Shown piece after piece: positions 10,561 to 18,366 of a stretch of DNA of 40,005 nucleotides; positions within the stretch are counted from its first letter, which is position 1; every line of letters begins with the position of its first letter. The position numbers and the translations under genes are program-made. Source of the stretch: Deltaproteobacteria bacterium (lineage in GTDB: Bacteria > Desulfobacterota > Dissulfuribacteria > Dissulfuribacterales > Sh68); contig JAJYLJ010000007.1 in NCBI GenBank assembly GCA_021787835.1, positions 1-40,005 on the forward strand, given 5' to 3'. A model generated the notes under the pieces. The model ran no database searches. It saw only the letters and a list, made by a program, of their open reading frames with translations, and was not told the origin of the DNA.

Positions 10561-11957
10561 CCCTTTATCCCCATCTCCAGTTCCGCTCTTTTTATAGCCT
10601 CTGCAACCCGTTCCGGCCCGGTACCGCCGGTTGAACGCCTGGATTTTACCGAACCTTCAATTGTTAACACATAAGCCACGTCTTCTTCAATGAGATTTGA
10701 AAATGTCTTTAATTCATCAAGCTTCATCTCCCTGATTTCTTGTCCCCTTGCAAGACAGTGTGCGACTATTTTTCCCACCACTTCATGGGCCTGTCTGAAT
10801 GGGAGCCCCTTTTTTACCAGATAGTCCGCAAGATCGGTTGCAGTGAGGAACCCCTTATCCAGTATGCGTGTTATGTATCTTTCGTTTGGGACGAGTCTTG
10901 CAACTATGACCGCCATTATTTCAACTGAGGCGCTTACGGTGTCTATTGCATCGAATAGCGCCTCCTTGTCTTCCTGGAAGTCGCGGTTATAGGTCATCGG
11001 CAGGGCCTTTATGGTGGTAAACATGGCCATCAGGTGTCCATAGACCCTGCCTGTCTTGCCGCGGATAAGCTCCGGTATGTCCGGATTCTTTTTTTGCGGC
11101 ATTATGCTTGAGCCTGTACAGAAGGCGTCCGGCAGATCAATAAAGCCGAATTCGATGGTTGACCACAAGATGAGCTCTTCGGCAAGTCTGCTCAAGTGGG
11201 CCATGACAAGGCTGATGGCGGCAAGGAATTCTATTATAAAGTCCCTGTCGGCTACGGCGTCCATGCTGTTTGCGCATACCCCGTCAAAGCCTAACTCTCT
11301 CGCCACAAATTCCCTGTCGATGGCAAGGCCGGTACCGGCGAGCGCCGCGCTTCCAAGTGGACAGATGTTGACCCGCTTTCTGCAATCAAAAAGCCTTTCT
11401 CTGTCACGTTTAAACATCTCCAGGTAGGCCAGCATGTGATGCGCCCACAGCACTGGTTGCGCCCTTTGAAGATGTGTATATCCCGGGATTATGAGATCTG
11501 GATGACGTTTAGCCTGAGACAGGATAGACGCCTGTAGCCCTCTTACAAGGGCGTCTATCCTGTCTATTGCATCCCTGAGATAGAGCCTTGTGTCGGTAGC
11601 CACCTGATCGTTACGGCTCCTGGCTGTATGGAGCTTTTTGCCAGCCTCGCCTGTCCTCTCGACAAGTGCGTTTTCGATGTTCATGTGCACATCTTCCAAC
11701 GTCTCGTTCCAGACAAAGATGCCACTTTCGATTTCAGCCAGTATCTCATCAAGGCCGCGGATTATGGTCTCGGCCTCATCCTGGCTTATTATATCTTGTC
11801 TGGCCAGCATCCTTGCGTGGGCCTTGCTTCCGGCTATATCCTGCCTGAAAAGCCTTTTGTCGAAGTGAATGGACGCAGTGAAACGTTCCACCAGCTTGTC
11901 TGTTCCTTCTGTGAATCTTCCGCCCCAGGGTTTTTTTATATCTTTGCTGTCAGTCAT
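10557..11957 (-). CDS. argH: Argininosuccinate lyase
   Basis: [58 protein letters not shown] signatures; ATG at 11957. Confidence 0.96.
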   Translation of the reverse strand: MTDSKDIKKPWGGRFTEGTDKLVERFTASIHFDKRLFRQDIAGSKAHARMLARQDIISQDEAETIIRGLDEILAEIESGIFVWNETLEDVHMNIENALVERTGEAGKKLHTARSRNDQVATDTRLYLRDAIDRIDALVRGLQASILSQAKRHPDLIIPGYTHLQRAQPVLWAHHMLAYLEMFKRDRERLFDCRKRVNICPLGSAALAGTGLAIDREFVARELGFDGVCANSMDAVADRDFIIEFLAAISLVMAHLSRLAEELILWSTIEFGFIDLPDAFCTGSSIMPQKKNPDIPELIRGKTGRVYGHLMAMFTTIKALPMTYNRDFQEDKEALFDAIDTVSASVEIMAVIVARLVPNERYITRILDKGFLTATDLADYLVKKGLPFRQAHEVVGKIVAHCLARGQEIREMKLDELKTFSNLIEEDVAYVLTIEGSVKSRRSTGGTGPERVAEAIKRAELEMGIKG

Positions 11958-11988
11958 GGCGGCAATATTTTTTGAAATCCTCCCTTTA

Positions 11989-12720
11989 TTATCCTGCAAG
12001 CGCCCTTAGGCCCCAAGGTGAAAGGCCAAGCGCCTTAAGGCCCACAAGCAGCTCTGTAAGTATGTCAGGAATCATCTCGGCCGTTCCATATCGTTGGCTC
12101 CATGGTATGAGTATTATATCGCCTGGTTTTATATTGTAGAGCAGCCTTGTGACCGCCTCTTCTATAGAGCGTTTGATATGGTTGCAGCCGCCCGGTGCCG
12201 GTTTTATCCTTAACGTCCGCGCCGGGTTTATGACGGTCAGGCCCATTGCATTTGCGGTGCGTATAAGGCCGAGGTCCTTGAATCCATAAGGGGGCATGAA
12301 ATATCTCGCCCCCTTGTTTTGCAGATCCAGGGCCAAGTCTATGGCAGGTCTTAGGTTACGCCTTATTTCCTGTTCTTTTTTGAATATGAGCGGCTTATAA
12401 ACCTCGCCGTGTATGCCTATTTCAAAGGCCTGAATTGGGGCGGTTGTCCTCGGAAAGGCCCTTGCCCTTTTACCTTCGATAAAAAATGTGGCCGGCACGG
12501 AAAGCTCGTGGAGCCGCCTGCATGCCGCAGCCGTAGAAGGGTTGGGGGTCTGGTCGAAGACAATGCCGACCGCATGGTTTTTCCTCGGGCCATGCGTTAC
12601 TACCTTTCCGAAAAATGTAGCCTTGGGGCAGAATATCTCATATGCCGCCCCTGCCGCCGCCCCTGAAAACAGGGCAAGCCCTGCGGCAAGCCTTATCTTT
12701 GAATGTGTTATGTGTGGCAC
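11989..12720 (-). CDS. Divergent polysaccharide deacetylase (NodB-fold) family protein, probably catalytically altered
   Basis: Overall order [10 protein letters not shown]...[11 protein letters not shown]...EIGIHGE...ARYFMPPYG...GDIILIPW follows NodB motifs, but key residues are changed; N-terminal hydrophobic segment. Confidence 0.7.
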   Translation of the reverse strand: MPHITHSKIRLAAGLALFSGAAAGAAYEIFCPKATFFGKVVTHGPRKNHAVGIVFDQTPNPSTAAACRRLHELSVPATFFIEGKRARAFPRTTAPIQAFEIGIHGEVYKPLIFKKEQEIRRNLRPAIDLALDLQNKGARYFMPPYGFKDLGLIRTANAMGLTVINPARTLRIKPAPGGCNHIKRSIEEAVTRLLYNIKPGDIILIPWSQRYGTAEMIPDILTELLVGLKALGLSPWGLRALAG

Positions 12721-12768
12721 GTAAGTATCCTCTTTAGATAATTCATCATCTGGGCGGCCTATGAAGGG

Positions 12769-13743
12769 TCACTTCCTGCGCTCGATAACAAACCTTGCAA
12801 GCCCCTTTAAGACATCCCTCTCCCAGGACGGCTTAAATATATCAAGTATGCCGCAGCCTGCCTCTATAAGCCCCTCGGCCTTCTGTCTTGTATATCTGAA
12901 TGCCCCTGTGGTATCAAGCAAGTCCCTTACCCAGTCAAGTTCTTCTTTTGTGTGGCCTTTCTTTTTTAATATCAAAAGAAGCCGCTCTTTCTCGGCACCG
13001 GCCGCCATTTCGAGACCTGCAACAAGCGGAAGTGTTAGCTTGCCCTCGGCAAGGTCTGTTCCGATGGCCTTGCCGAGTTCGCCGCTGTCCGCAGTGTAAT
13101 CCAGCAGATCGTCTATCATCTGGAAGGCCTGACCCAGATAGAATCCATAGTCAGAAAGGGCACTTATCTCTTTATCATCTCCTCCGGCGAAGACGGCCCC
13201 TATTTTGCAGGAGGCGGATATCAGCGCCGTGGTTTTTCTGTAGATTATGTCCAGATAGGTTTTTTCGTCAAAGTTCGGCTCCTTGGCGTGTAGGAGTTGC
13301 AATACCTCTCCTTCAGACATAAGTTCTACCGTTTCGGCTATGGTTCTTGCTATTCTGATATCGCTGAAACGGGTGGCGAGTTCTATGGCTTTTGCGTATA
13401 AAAAATCTCCGGCGAGGACAGTCCCCTGGTTGCCCCAAATTTCATATGCGGAGGGCTTGCCACGTCTGAGTTTGCCGCCGTCCACTACATCATCGTGCAA
13501 GAGGCTTGCCGCATGGAGATATTCGGGGATCAGGGCAAGGTCATAGACCTTACCGTCGGTATTAAGTCCGCACAGTTTTGCCGAGAAGACTGCAAGAAGC
13601 GGCCTTATCTTTTTGCCCCCGGCAAACAGTATATGCCCCGATATCTCATTTATAAACGGTATATTGGAGGCGTAATACCTGGACATATGCCCCTCAAGCC
13701 GTTCAAAATATGGCCTTAGCTGATCAAATATATTGCTCTTCAT
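12769..13743 (-). CDS. Polyprenyl synthetase (trans-isoprenyl diphosphate synthase)
   Basis: LLHDDVVDGGKLRRG and FQMIDDLLDYTAD (two Asp-rich motifs), GGKKIRPLL. Confidence 0.92.
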   Translation of the reverse strand: MKSNIFDQLRPYFERLEGHMSRYYASNIPFINEISGHILFAGGKKIRPLLAVFSAKLCGLNTDGKVYDLALIPEYLHAASLLHDDVVDGGKLRRGKPSAYEIWGNQGTVLAGDFLYAKAIELATRFSDIRIARTIAETVELMSEGEVLQLLHAKEPNFDEKTYLDIIYRKTTALISASCKIGAVFAGGDDKEISALSDYGFYLGQAFQMIDDLLDYTADSGELGKAIGTDLAEGKLTLPLVAGLEMAAGAEKERLLLILKKKGHTKEELDWVRDLLDTTGAFRYTRQKAEGLIEAGCGILDIFKPSWERDVLKGLARFVIERRK

Positions 13744-13884
13744 GCCTTCAGGGTTTTGGGCTATATAACATTACGGCCGGATTATCCTTTTTGATTATTA
13801 AGGAGATACCATATAAACCAGCAAAGGGCTACCCATTATGTATTTGGCGGATAAAGGCCTCCCTTTTTTTGTCAGACGCCTTCG

Positions 13885-15075
13885 TCAGTTTTTTGAGGCT
13901 GCCATGAATATAAGAAATGATATTCCCGCCACGGCCGAAGTTGCGGCACCAAAATAAAAGGTTGCGGCAGGGGCGATATGGTCCCATAGCCATCCTCCTA
14001 CAAGACTTGCCGGAAGCATAGCGGCTCCGATAATTGTGTTATAAATACCGAAGGCCGTGGCTTTGCGTTCCGGAGGTATTATGGCGGCTACAAACGCCTT
14101 TTGTACCCCTTCGCTTAGGCCCATGAAGACGCCGTATGCGGCGAACAGAAACCAGACAGCCGTTTTATTTCGTGCGGTTCCAAAGCCGCAATAGACGGCT
14201 GAAAATAGCATAAAACCCAAGAAGATAATGCGTCTTCTGCCGAATTTATCCGCCGCCATACCGGCAGGGAGGGCCGACAGGGAATAGATAAGGTTAAAAA
14301 GGAGATATATAATCGGGATTTCCCTGGCGGAAACCCCGAGCTGTTGGGCCCTAAGTATAAGGAAGGCGTCACTTGAATTGCCGAGTGCGAATATGGCGGC
14401 GATGACTATAAACCACTTGAATCTCCGATTGAGGTGCATAATGGCAGGCGCTGGCCTGTGGAGACCTTCCGGTTCCGTGCCTCTCCTTTCTTCGATAAAA
14501 AGGATGATTAAGAGCACCGCTATTGCCCCGGGCAGTATGGAGAGCCAGAATATCAGTCTGTAGTTGTTCGGAAAGACCAACAGAATGGAGAAGGCGAGGG
14601 CTGGGCCGAGCATTGCGCCCATGGTGTCCATAGCCCTGTGAAACCCGAAAGCCCTGCCTAAAAAGGCTCTTTCCGTCGAGTCGGCTATAATGGCGTCGCG
14701 CGGCGCTGTGCGCACGCCTTTTCCGAACCTGTCCATGAAGCGTGAGGCCATGACATGCCGCCAGCCGGGGGCCAGCGCCAAAATGGGTCTGCTTGCCGTG
14801 GAGATGGCATATCCGGCCGCCGTAAGCCATTTTCTGTTGCCTATCCGGTCGGACAGCCAGCCTGATAGAACCTTCAGGATGCTGGCCGTTGACTCTGCGA
14901 CGCCCTCGATAAGGCCTATGACGGATTTGTTGACCCCGAGGGTGTTTGCAAGAAAGAGCGGCACAAGCGGATATATCATCTCAGAGCTTATATCCATAAA
15001 AAAACTGACCAGCCCTGAGACGAATACATTCTTCCTGAGCCCGGAAAGGCCTTTTGATTTTTTTAATTGAGCCAT
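13885..15075 (-). CDS. Major facilitator superfamily transporter
   Basis: ~12 hydrophobic segments; GWLSDRIGNRKW and AGMAADKFGRRRII MFS loops; DRFGKGVRTAPRDA. Confidence 0.88.
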   Translation of the reverse strand: MAQLKKSKGLSGLRKNVFVSGLVSFFMDISSEMIYPLVPLFLANTLGVNKSVIGLIEGVAESTASILKVLSGWLSDRIGNRKWLTAAGYAISTASRPILALAPGWRHVMASRFMDRFGKGVRTAPRDAIIADSTERAFLGRAFGFHRAMDTMGAMLGPALAFSILLVFPNNYRLIFWLSILPGAIAVLLIILFIEERRGTEPEGLHRPAPAIMHLNRRFKWFIVIAAIFALGNSSDAFLILRAQQLGVSAREIPIIYLLFNLIYSLSALPAGMAADKFGRRRIIFLGFMLFSAVYCGFGTARNKTAVWFLFAAYGVFMGLSEGVQKAFVAAIIPPERKATAFGIYNTIIGAAMLPASLVGGWLWDHIAPAATFYFGAATSAVAGISFLIFMAASKN

Positions 15076-15259
15076 CCGCTGAACCTTGTTTTTTTATGTC
15101 AGGTCTTTCAAGCTACCGGATCTTGCATAACATGCAACAAGTTTTGGGAAAAGATGGTGTTCAAGCCGGGTTTGAATAATTTTATTCTCAAAGCAAGGTT
15201 TGGCCGGGTTCTCTCAAATACCGTTCAGATTTAAGCGAGATTGTGCGGCATGTTCTATG

Positions 15260-15289
15260 TTGACAAATAGGCTGGTTTTTCATGATAAT
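15260..15289 (+). promoter_or_regulatory. Sigma70-like promoter TTGACA-N18-GATAAT with Fur-like core ATGATAATCAT overlapping the -10
   Basis: TTGACA at 15260-15265, GATAAT at 15284-15289; near-perfect dyad ATGAT-A-ATCAT at 15282-15292; about 13 of 19 matches by eye to GATAATGATAATCATTATC. Confidence 0.55.
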
Positions 15290-15295
15290 CATTTA

Positions 15296-15420
15296 TTATA
15301 AATACATCCCCATGAAACTTCGATGACGTTGGAGGTCATCAAATGAGCGGGGCTATTTTAAAACTACCAACCTAGAGTCTCCTCCAGGGCGTTGAAACCC
15401 TTGAAGGAGGCTTCGTTTTT
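15296..15420 (+). ncRNA. Candidate structured small RNA or attenuated leader
   Basis: Starts at expected TSS of the upstream promoter; hairpin GATGAC-GTTGGAG-GTCATC (15322-15340) inside CCCC/GGGG; ends at intrinsic terminator. Confidence 0.5.
15377..15420 (+). terminator. Rho-independent terminator
   Basis: GTCTCCTCCAGGG (15377-15389) pairs with CCCTTGAAGGAGGC (15398-15411), one mismatch and one bulge, followed by TTCGTTTTT. Confidence 0.7.
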
Positions 15421-15511
15421 CCGGCCAAGAATTACAAGCCATTTATAAATTGCAGGGGTTGTGAAACGTGGCGCATGCCATGGCTGGGCCAAATTAAAGG
15501 AGGTAGTTGAT

Positions 15512-15718
15512 ATGAAAAAGAATATGGGGACGATTGACAGGGTCATAAGGGCAATCGTGGCGGCAATTATCGGCGCTTTATTTGTCTTTGGCTATATAAG
15601 CGGGGTGTTTGGGATTGTTCTTGTTGTCATCGCAGCCGTCTTGCTGCTGAGCGGCATTATCGGTTTCTGTCCGCTTTATGTGCCTTTCGGTATTTCAACA
15701 AGGAAAAAGGAGGGATAA
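15512..15718 (+). CDS. DUF2892 (YgaP-like) small membrane protein
   Basis: AAAGGAGG RBS then MKKNMGTIDRVIRAIVAAIIGALFVFGYISGVFGIVLVVIAAVLLLSGIIGFCPLYVPFGIST; characteristic DUF2892 pattern. Confidence 0.85.
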   Translation: MKKNMGTIDRVIRAIVAAIIGALFVFGYISGVFGIVLVVIAAVLLLSGIIGFCPLYVPFGISTRKKEG

Positions 15719-15780
15719 ATCTGCATGAGGGATATCGTGCGTTTTTAGGCTGGGGCTGTTCATGGGTTTAATTATTGACA

Positions 15781-15789
15781 TGCTATAAT
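15781..15789 (+). promoter_or_regulatory. Extended -10 promoter element TGCTATAAT
   Basis: Perfect TATAAT preceded by TGn, ~25 bp upstream of the carboxymuconolactone decarboxylase-like ORF. Confidence 0.5.
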
Positions 15790-15813
15790 TTAAGCTGAAT
15801 AAGGGGGTTGAGG

Positions 15814-16125
15814 ATGACAAAACTGCCCAAGATGTATTCTGACTTTCTGGAGGGCTATCCAGATATGGCCGCCGCCTATCAGTCATTGGGGAAGGCGGCG
15901 GGGGAGTCGGGGCCTTTGGAAGAAAAGGAAAGGGAGTTGATCAAGCTGGGTATAGCGGTAGGCGCCGGATCAGAGGGCGCGGTCCACTCCCATGTCAGGA
16001 GGGCGCTTGAGATGGGGGCGACCAATGAGGAGATCCGCCATGCAGTGCTCTTGTCAATTACGACAATAGGCCTTCCTGCAATGATGGCGGCGCTCACCTG
16101 GGCTGAGGATATCCTGAAGAATTAA
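15814..16125 (+). CDS. Carboxymuconolactone decarboxylase (AhpD-like) family protein, cysteine-less
   Basis: LIKLGIAVGAGSEGAVHSHVRRALEMGATNEEIRHAVLLSITTIGLPAMMAAL matches CMD family; no Cys in ORF. Confidence 0.8.
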   Translation: MTKLPKMYSDFLEGYPDMAAAYQSLGKAAGESGPLEEKERELIKLGIAVGAGSEGAVHSHVRRALEMGATNEEIRHAVLLSITTIGLPAMMAALTWAEDILKN

Positions 16126-16183
16126 CGCCTTGAAATGCTTTCCTGTTGAACGGCGCTCCCCCTATTTAAGAGTTCATCCGATT

Positions 16184-17251
16184 TCAATGTATTGAAGGGT
16201 GCACAACATGTCCATCTGTCAATAAAAAAAGGTTTTTGAGTTCATCCGGTTGGAGGGTTGAATACCAATGGCCTGTGGCCTCGGCCAGCGCCCATGCCGC
16301 GAGGATTGTGGCGACGGTCATTGCCGCAATGACAAAGGGGCTGAGTCTTTTCCCTGTCACGGTTACAAGGGCAAGGCATCCCTTCGCGGGGCAGACGCCT
16401 ACGCACTCCATGCAGCCTTGGCATTCAGGGGTGCGGACCGCTTCCTCCTCATAGACTTTAATGCAGGTTGGGCATACTTGTGCGCATTTCTTGCAGTTTA
16501 TGCAAAGGGCTTGATCGCGGGCAATATGGACAGGGCTGAAACGGGCGATTATGCCGAGAAGCGCGCCATAAGGGCAGAGGAAGCGGCACCACGGATTGCG
16601 GACGAGGATAGATAAGACTATCAGTCCGGCAAGGACGGCCATCGTTAGGTGTGATGGCGACAGGAAAAAGAGGAGCATCCTGGCGTCCACGAGCCTGTTG
16701 TATGGGCTGTTAATGAACACATCGATCGCGTTAAGGTCCATCCGGAGGAGGATGACGTAGAGGAAGAAGGCAAGGATCAGGTATTTTATTGATGAAAGCG
16801 TGATTGATGACCAGGCAGGAGGGCAAAACGCGAGATTGAGTCTCTTGCCCAGGGCTTCGAGCAGGTTGGATGCGAACCCCACAGGGCAGATCCAGCCGCA
16901 TACACCCTTTCGAAAGAGAAAGGCCGTGGCGATGACTGCGATAAAGATGGTAAGGCCGGCGGGATGTATGGTGTCATAACGGCCCGTGAGCGCAAGGCGT
17001 TTTAATGAGGTGAGGGCGCCTATGGGCAGGAATGCCTCGATTGACGGCATCTTTTGCACATAGACCTCGGATCTTCCGCTCAGCCACAGGTAATATTGGT
17101 GAAATTTATATCCTGCATAGATAAGATAGATAAGATAGAGGCTGAACAGGGACTGTATGGATCTTCTGATAACCTTGACATGCCATGGGTGGGATGAAGT
17201 TATCTCCAGGACTCCGGATATCTTTTTGTCATTGAGCTTGCAGTCTTGCAT
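16184..17251 (-). CDS. NapH/CcoG-type 4Fe-4S polyferredoxin membrane protein
   Basis: Several TM helices; CGWICPVG, CRFLCPYGALLG, CINCKKCAQVCPTC, CQGCMECVGVCPAKGC. Confidence 0.87.
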   Translation of the reverse strand: MQDCKLNDKKISGVLEITSSHPWHVKVIRRSIQSLFSLYLIYLIYAGYKFHQYYLWLSGRSEVYVQKMPSIEAFLPIGALTSLKRLALTGRYDTIHPAGLTIFIAVIATAFLFRKGVCGWICPVGFASNLLEALGKRLNLAFCPPAWSSITLSSIKYLILAFFLYVILLRMDLNAIDVFINSPYNRLVDARMLLFFLSPSHLTMAVLAGLIVLSILVRNPWCRFLCPYGALLGIIARFSPVHIARDQALCINCKKCAQVCPTCIKVYEEEAVRTPECQGCMECVGVCPAKGCLALVTVTGKRLSPFVIAAMTVATILAAWALAEATGHWYSTLQPDELKNLFLLTDGHVVHPSIH

Positions 17252-17281
17252 GGAGAGAAGCGCTACACCTAAGATTCCGGG

Positions 17282-18019
17282 TCATGTCGTTTGCAATATC
17301 TTGCCCCTTGCGCTTACAACTATCTTTTTAAGCGGGAGCCAGACCCCTGCCTCCTCCATCGCCTTTTTTAGTATGCCCAGCATGGCTGAACAGCACGGCA
17401 CCTCCATGATGATCACCGTAACCGATTTGATATTGGCATTCTTGAATATCTCGGCGAATCTTTTTACATATTCCTGGGGATTGTCAAATTTGGGGCACCC
17501 TATTAACACGGCCTTACCCTTGAGGATGTCGCCGTGAAACGCCGGATATGCAAATGCAGTGCAGTCCGCCGCCACCAAAAGGTCTGTCCCTTTAAGAAAA
17601 GGGGCGGCAGGCGGCACCAGCCTTATTTTGACAGGCCAGTGGGTGAGCGCCGAACCAGCCTCGTGGCTTGTGGGCTGATTCGCCTTGTCGCACGCGCTAA
17701 AATCCTGCAAATGATCTGATGGGCATCCGCATCCAAGTTCCGCCTCGTTCTTTAAAGATGTTTGAGACGCTTTTTGTGCGACTAGATGTTCATGAACCGC
17801 CTGTTCGTCAAAGTCTTCGGCCACCCGTTCTATTATTTTCAGTGCTCCGGTAGGGCATTCGCCAAGGCATGCCCCCAGGCCGTCACAGTATTTTTCTGCA
17901 GCAAGTCTTGCCTTTCCATCGATTACCTGTATAGCCCCCTCAGCGCATGACGGTACACAGTTGCCGCAACCATTGCATAGTTCCTGGTCGATTTGTATTA
18001 TCTTTCTCAGCAGGTTCAT
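17282..18019 (-). CDS. 4Fe-4S ferredoxin-domain protein of the hcp cluster
   Basis: CNGCGNCVPSCAEGAI and CDGLGACLGECPTGAL cluster motifs; C-terminal domain with DCTAFAYPAFHGD, IGCPKFDN, EVPCCSAM. Confidence 0.87.
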   Translation of the reverse strand: MNLLRKIIQIDQELCNGCGNCVPSCAEGAIQVIDGKARLAAEKYCDGLGACLGECPTGALKIIERVAEDFDEQAVHEHLVAQKASQTSLKNEAELGCGCPSDHLQDFSACDKANQPTSHEAGSALTHWPVKIRLVPPAAPFLKGTDLLVAADCTAFAYPAFHGDILKGKAVLIGCPKFDNPQEYVKRFAEIFKNANIKSVTVIIMEVPCCSAMLGILKKAMEEAGVWLPLKKIVVSARGKILQTT

Positions 18020-18279
18020 TTTTTATCCTTTTCCTTTAACAGCCTTTCGCGCTCCCCCCAGAGTTCCTTGGGAAGGCTTCCTATGCACTCTTTTGCGTAT
18101 GGGCAGTAAGCGGCGCAGCCGAAATCTATGTTGGGATTGCGGATTTTATATCCGCATCCAGGGCAAGTCTGCCAGCTGTCATCTTTAAAAAATTCAATAT
18201 CGCGGCCGCATCCAGGGCATTTTGTCTCGAATATGGCATCCGGCTTCCAATATCTGCTGTCCTGGCCTGGGCATTTCAT
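18016..18279 (-). CDS. Small zinc-ribbon/Cys-rich protein of the hcp cluster
   Basis: KCPGCGRDIEFFKDDSWQTCPGCGYKI, plus CAAYCPYAKEC; stop overlaps start of downstream gene. Confidence 0.8.
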   Translation of the reverse strand: MKCPGQDSRYWKPDAIFETKCPGCGRDIEFFKDDSWQTCPGCGYKIRNPNIDFGCAAYCPYAKECIGSLPKELWGERERLLKEKDKK

Positions 18280-18366
18280 GTCTAGCCTCCACTATCAGTC
18301 TAGGCAGGGTGAGGCAGTGATATTTATACCCAACCCTGCCGTTTGCGCAATATTATTTTTTAATTT

